NCBI GenBank assembly: GCA_964542765.1
Contig: CAZIVO010000086.1
Coordinates: forward strand, 1-16,240
Length of the DNA: 16,240 nucleotides
From: CAZIVO01 sp964542765
Lineage (GTDB): Bacteria; Planctomycetota; UBA1135; UBA2386
Direction: 5' to 3'
Shown here in pieces: positions 14,616 through 16,240 of the stretch. Position 1 is the first letter of the stretch, and each line of letters opens with the position of its first letter. Made by a program: the position numbers and the translations under genes. Below the pieces are notes generated by a model, which was not told where the DNA came from, did no database searches, and was given only the letters and a program-made list of their open reading frames with translations.

Positions 14616-14636
14616 GCCTTCGGGGTCGCGGAAGGC
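14616..14636 (-). terminator. Stem-loop after the sulfatase gene, possible terminator
   Basis: GCCTTC (14616-14621) pairs perfectly with GAAGGC (14631-14636) around a 9-nt loop, 33 nt beyond the sulfatase stop. A second pair, TGAGAG (14640-14645) with CTCTCA (14666-14671), overlaps the sulfatase stop codon itself. Neither is followed by a T-run on the minus strand, so the structures may attenuate or protect the message rather than terminate it. Confidence 0.3.
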
Positions 14637-14668
14637 CTTTGAGAGAGGTGTAATTGCGAACCGAACTC

Positions 14669-16222
14669 TCAGGGTGACTTCTTGATGGTCAGGAATCGCT
14701 TCCATCGTACCTGGACATCGTTTTTTTGTGCCGAACCCGTGGTGCTTCGTCCGTTGCTGACGAGTTGTTCCATCAAGGCTGTGAGTTCGTCTACGGTGGC
14801 GGCTTGCTCGCCGTAGAGGTTGTTGGTCTCGGCGAGGTCGTCGGCGAGGTTGTAGAGCTGGCCGGGGTGAGCACTGCTACCCTTGGACCAACCGCCGGAG
14901 TTGGGACCAAAGATCAACTTCCACCGCCCGCGTCGAATGGCGAGTAAGCCCTTCATCGATTGGCTCACGGCGTGCTTGCGAACAGGCTGATCGTTGCCTT
15001 CGAGAAGAGGCAGCAGACTGAAGCTGTCTTCGCCAGCGGCCTCCGGGATCTGGATGCCGAGGATTTGCGCGAAGGTCGCGTAGATGTCGGCCTGGTGAAC
15101 CAACTGTCCGCAGACCTTCTTCGGTTCGACCACGCCCGGCCAGCGGACGATGAAGGGTATGCGGTGGCCGCCTTCCCAGACGTCGGACTTGTAGCCGCGC
15201 AAGGGGCCGCTCGGGTAGTGGCCCTGCTTTTCCATATCGGCGACTCCTATGTAGGGGGCGCAGCCGTTGTCGCTGGTGAACAGGACCAGGGTATGGTCAC
15301 TTTCTTCGCTCTTCTTGATCGCCCGGAGGACCTGCCCGACCACCGCGTCGGTTTCCATGACGAGATCCGCGTACGCGCCCAGGCCACTCTTGCCTTTCCA
15401 GGCATCGTTCACTGCCAGTGGAGTGTGAGGTGAGGTCAACGGCATGTAGAGGAAATACGGCTGGTCCGATTTGGCGGCTTTCGTGATGAAGCGCGCGGCT
15501 CGATTTCCCAGGGCGGGGAGGATCGGTTCCAGTTTCCAGTCCTCGAGTGCTGGCCCTTGCTGGCTGGCTTGATTGTTTTTGAACAACCTTGCCGCGAGGT
15601 AATCACTCGGAATTCCCAGTGTGCGGTTGTTCTCGATGAAACAGAAAGGTGGCCAGTTGGGGACGTCGGTCCCGAAATATTCGTCGAACCCACGAGTGGT
15701 GGGGCCGCCTCCGATCGGCTTGCCGAACACGGTCTTCCACGCTGATTTGTGTTGCGTGGTAGCCGTGGCCCCGTGCGCTGTTCTTTTGAAGAAAGGGCGT
15801 TGCTTGGCATCGATCGGCCAGTCCCATCCGAGATGCCACTTGCCGACACAGGCCGTTTGATATCCCTGGTCTCCCAGCAGGTTGGCGATGGTCGAGCGCT
15901 TCGGCGCGATCAGGGGTTTTCCCCATAGACCGACGATTCCCAGCTGTAGGCGTGTGCGCCAGTGGTATCGCCCGGTCAAAAGGGTGTAGCGCGAGGGCGA
16001 GCAAACTCCGGAACTCGAGTGGGCATCGGTGAAACGCATGCCTTGCCGCGCCAGGCGATCGATGTTCGGAGTCGAGATCTTGCCGCGATCAGGGTTGTAG
16101 CAAGATACGTCGCCGTAGCCGAGATCGTCGGCGTAGATCAATACGATATTCGGCTTGCTCTGAGCGCCACATGTGGAACCCATCCAGACGCACAGGATCG
16201 AGGGTAGGAGCCAGTTTCGCAT
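14669..16222 (-). CDS. Secreted sulfatase (arylsulfatase family)
   Basis: The enzyme hydrolyses sulfate esters, probably on sulfated polysaccharides, outside the cytoplasm. The 517-residue product is full length with a signal peptide (MRNWLLPSILCVWMGSTCGA). The active site is intact: calcium ligands Asp32 and Asp33 in IYADDLGYGD; Cys74 in CSPSRYTLLTGR (74-85), converted to formylglycine by a maturation enzyme; Lys128 and His130 in GKWHLG; His266 in TSPHTPL; Asp318 and Asn319 in FTSDNG; and Lys345 in GYKSD. This is the layout of family S1 (formylglycine) sulfatases. The exact substrate cannot be read from sequence. No sulfatase-maturing enzyme lies in this window. ATG 16222 starts only 18 nt from the window edge, so its promoter and upstream neighbour are out of view; no Shine-Dalgarno is visible in those 18 nt. 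Confidence 0.96.
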   Translation of the reverse strand: MRNWLLPSILCVWMGSTCGAQSKPNIVLIYADDLGYGDVSCYNPDRGKISTPNIDRLARQGMRFTDAHSSSGVCSPSRYTLLTGRYHWRTRLQLGIVGLWGKPLIAPKRSTIANLLGDQGYQTACVGKWHLGWDWPIDAKQRPFFKRTAHGATATTQHKSAWKTVFGKPIGGGPTTRGFDEYFGTDVPNWPPFCFIENNRTLGIPSDYLAARLFKNNQASQQGPALEDWKLEPILPALGNRAARFITKAAKSDQPYFLYMPLTSPHTPLAVNDAWKGKSGLGAYADLVMETDAVVGQVLRAIKKSEESDHTLVLFTSDNGCAPYIGVADMEKQGHYPSGPLRGYKSDVWEGGHRIPFIVRWPGVVEPKKVCGQLVHQADIYATFAQILGIQIPEAAGEDSFSLLPLLEGNDQPVRKHAVSQSMKGLLAIRRGRWKLIFGPNSGGWSKGSSAHPGQLYNLADDLAETNNLYGEQAATVDELTALMEQLVSNGRSTTGSAQKNDVQVRWKRFLTIKKSP

Positions 16223-16240
16223 GGGGCGGAGTGTATCCAG

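Noticed and set aside
1..16240. CRISPR array, tRNA, insertion sequence or prophage
   Set aside because: I saw no regularly spaced direct repeats, cloverleaf, transposase or integrase motifs on either strand.

Overview
The window looks like a chromosomal piece of a GC-rich bacterium of the phylum Planctomycetota. The main evidence is the adjacent pair of a DUF1549/DUF1553 cytochrome-like protein and a Tat-exported DUF1501 protein, a gene pair characteristic of that phylum. A secreted sulfatase, a PQQ-type beta-propeller protein and a BRCT-MerR-TPR protein in the same stretch fit this. I cannot place it below phylum. I saw no tRNA, rRNA, CRISPR array, insertion sequence or phage gene, and coding density is high.

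Layout. 1-485 (-): 3'-truncated secreted EF-hand protein with a Gly/Arg-rich repeated linker. 486-902: long gene-free divergent spacer. 903-1121 (+): infA, translation initiation factor IF-1, with a TTG start. 1118-2323 (-): rocD, ornithine aminotransferase; it converges on infA so tightly that both stop codons share one CTAG. 2529-6288 (-): DUF1501 and DUF1549/DUF1553 genes in a two-gene operon (DUF1553 first, 4 nt apart). 6472-9685 (+): divergent operon of a secreted PQQ-like beta-propeller protein and a secreted M14 zinc carboxypeptidase, overlapping by 11 nt. 9844-12417 (+): secreted Kelch-propeller protein followed 30 nt later by a nitronate monooxygenase-family FMN enzyme. 12471-14522 (-): SprT-like zinc metallopeptidase followed by a BRCT-MerR-TPR protein. 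14669-16222 (-): secreted sulfatase with an intact formylglycine motif.

How the genes fit together. Six products carry export signals (EF-hand, DUF1501, DUF1553, PQQ-like, M14 and Kelch) and the sulfatase makes seven, so most of the window codes for envelope or secreted functions, probably breakdown of peptides and sulfated polymers; this is inference from families. The housekeeping genes infA and rocD are unrelated to that theme. The least explained unit is the SprT-like peptidase with the BRCT-MerR-TPR protein. SprT/Spartan-type proteases and BRCT domains both occur in DNA-repair proteins, so a DNA-damage role is possible but unproven. This pair is my best candidate for an undescribed system; everything else belongs to recognisable families.
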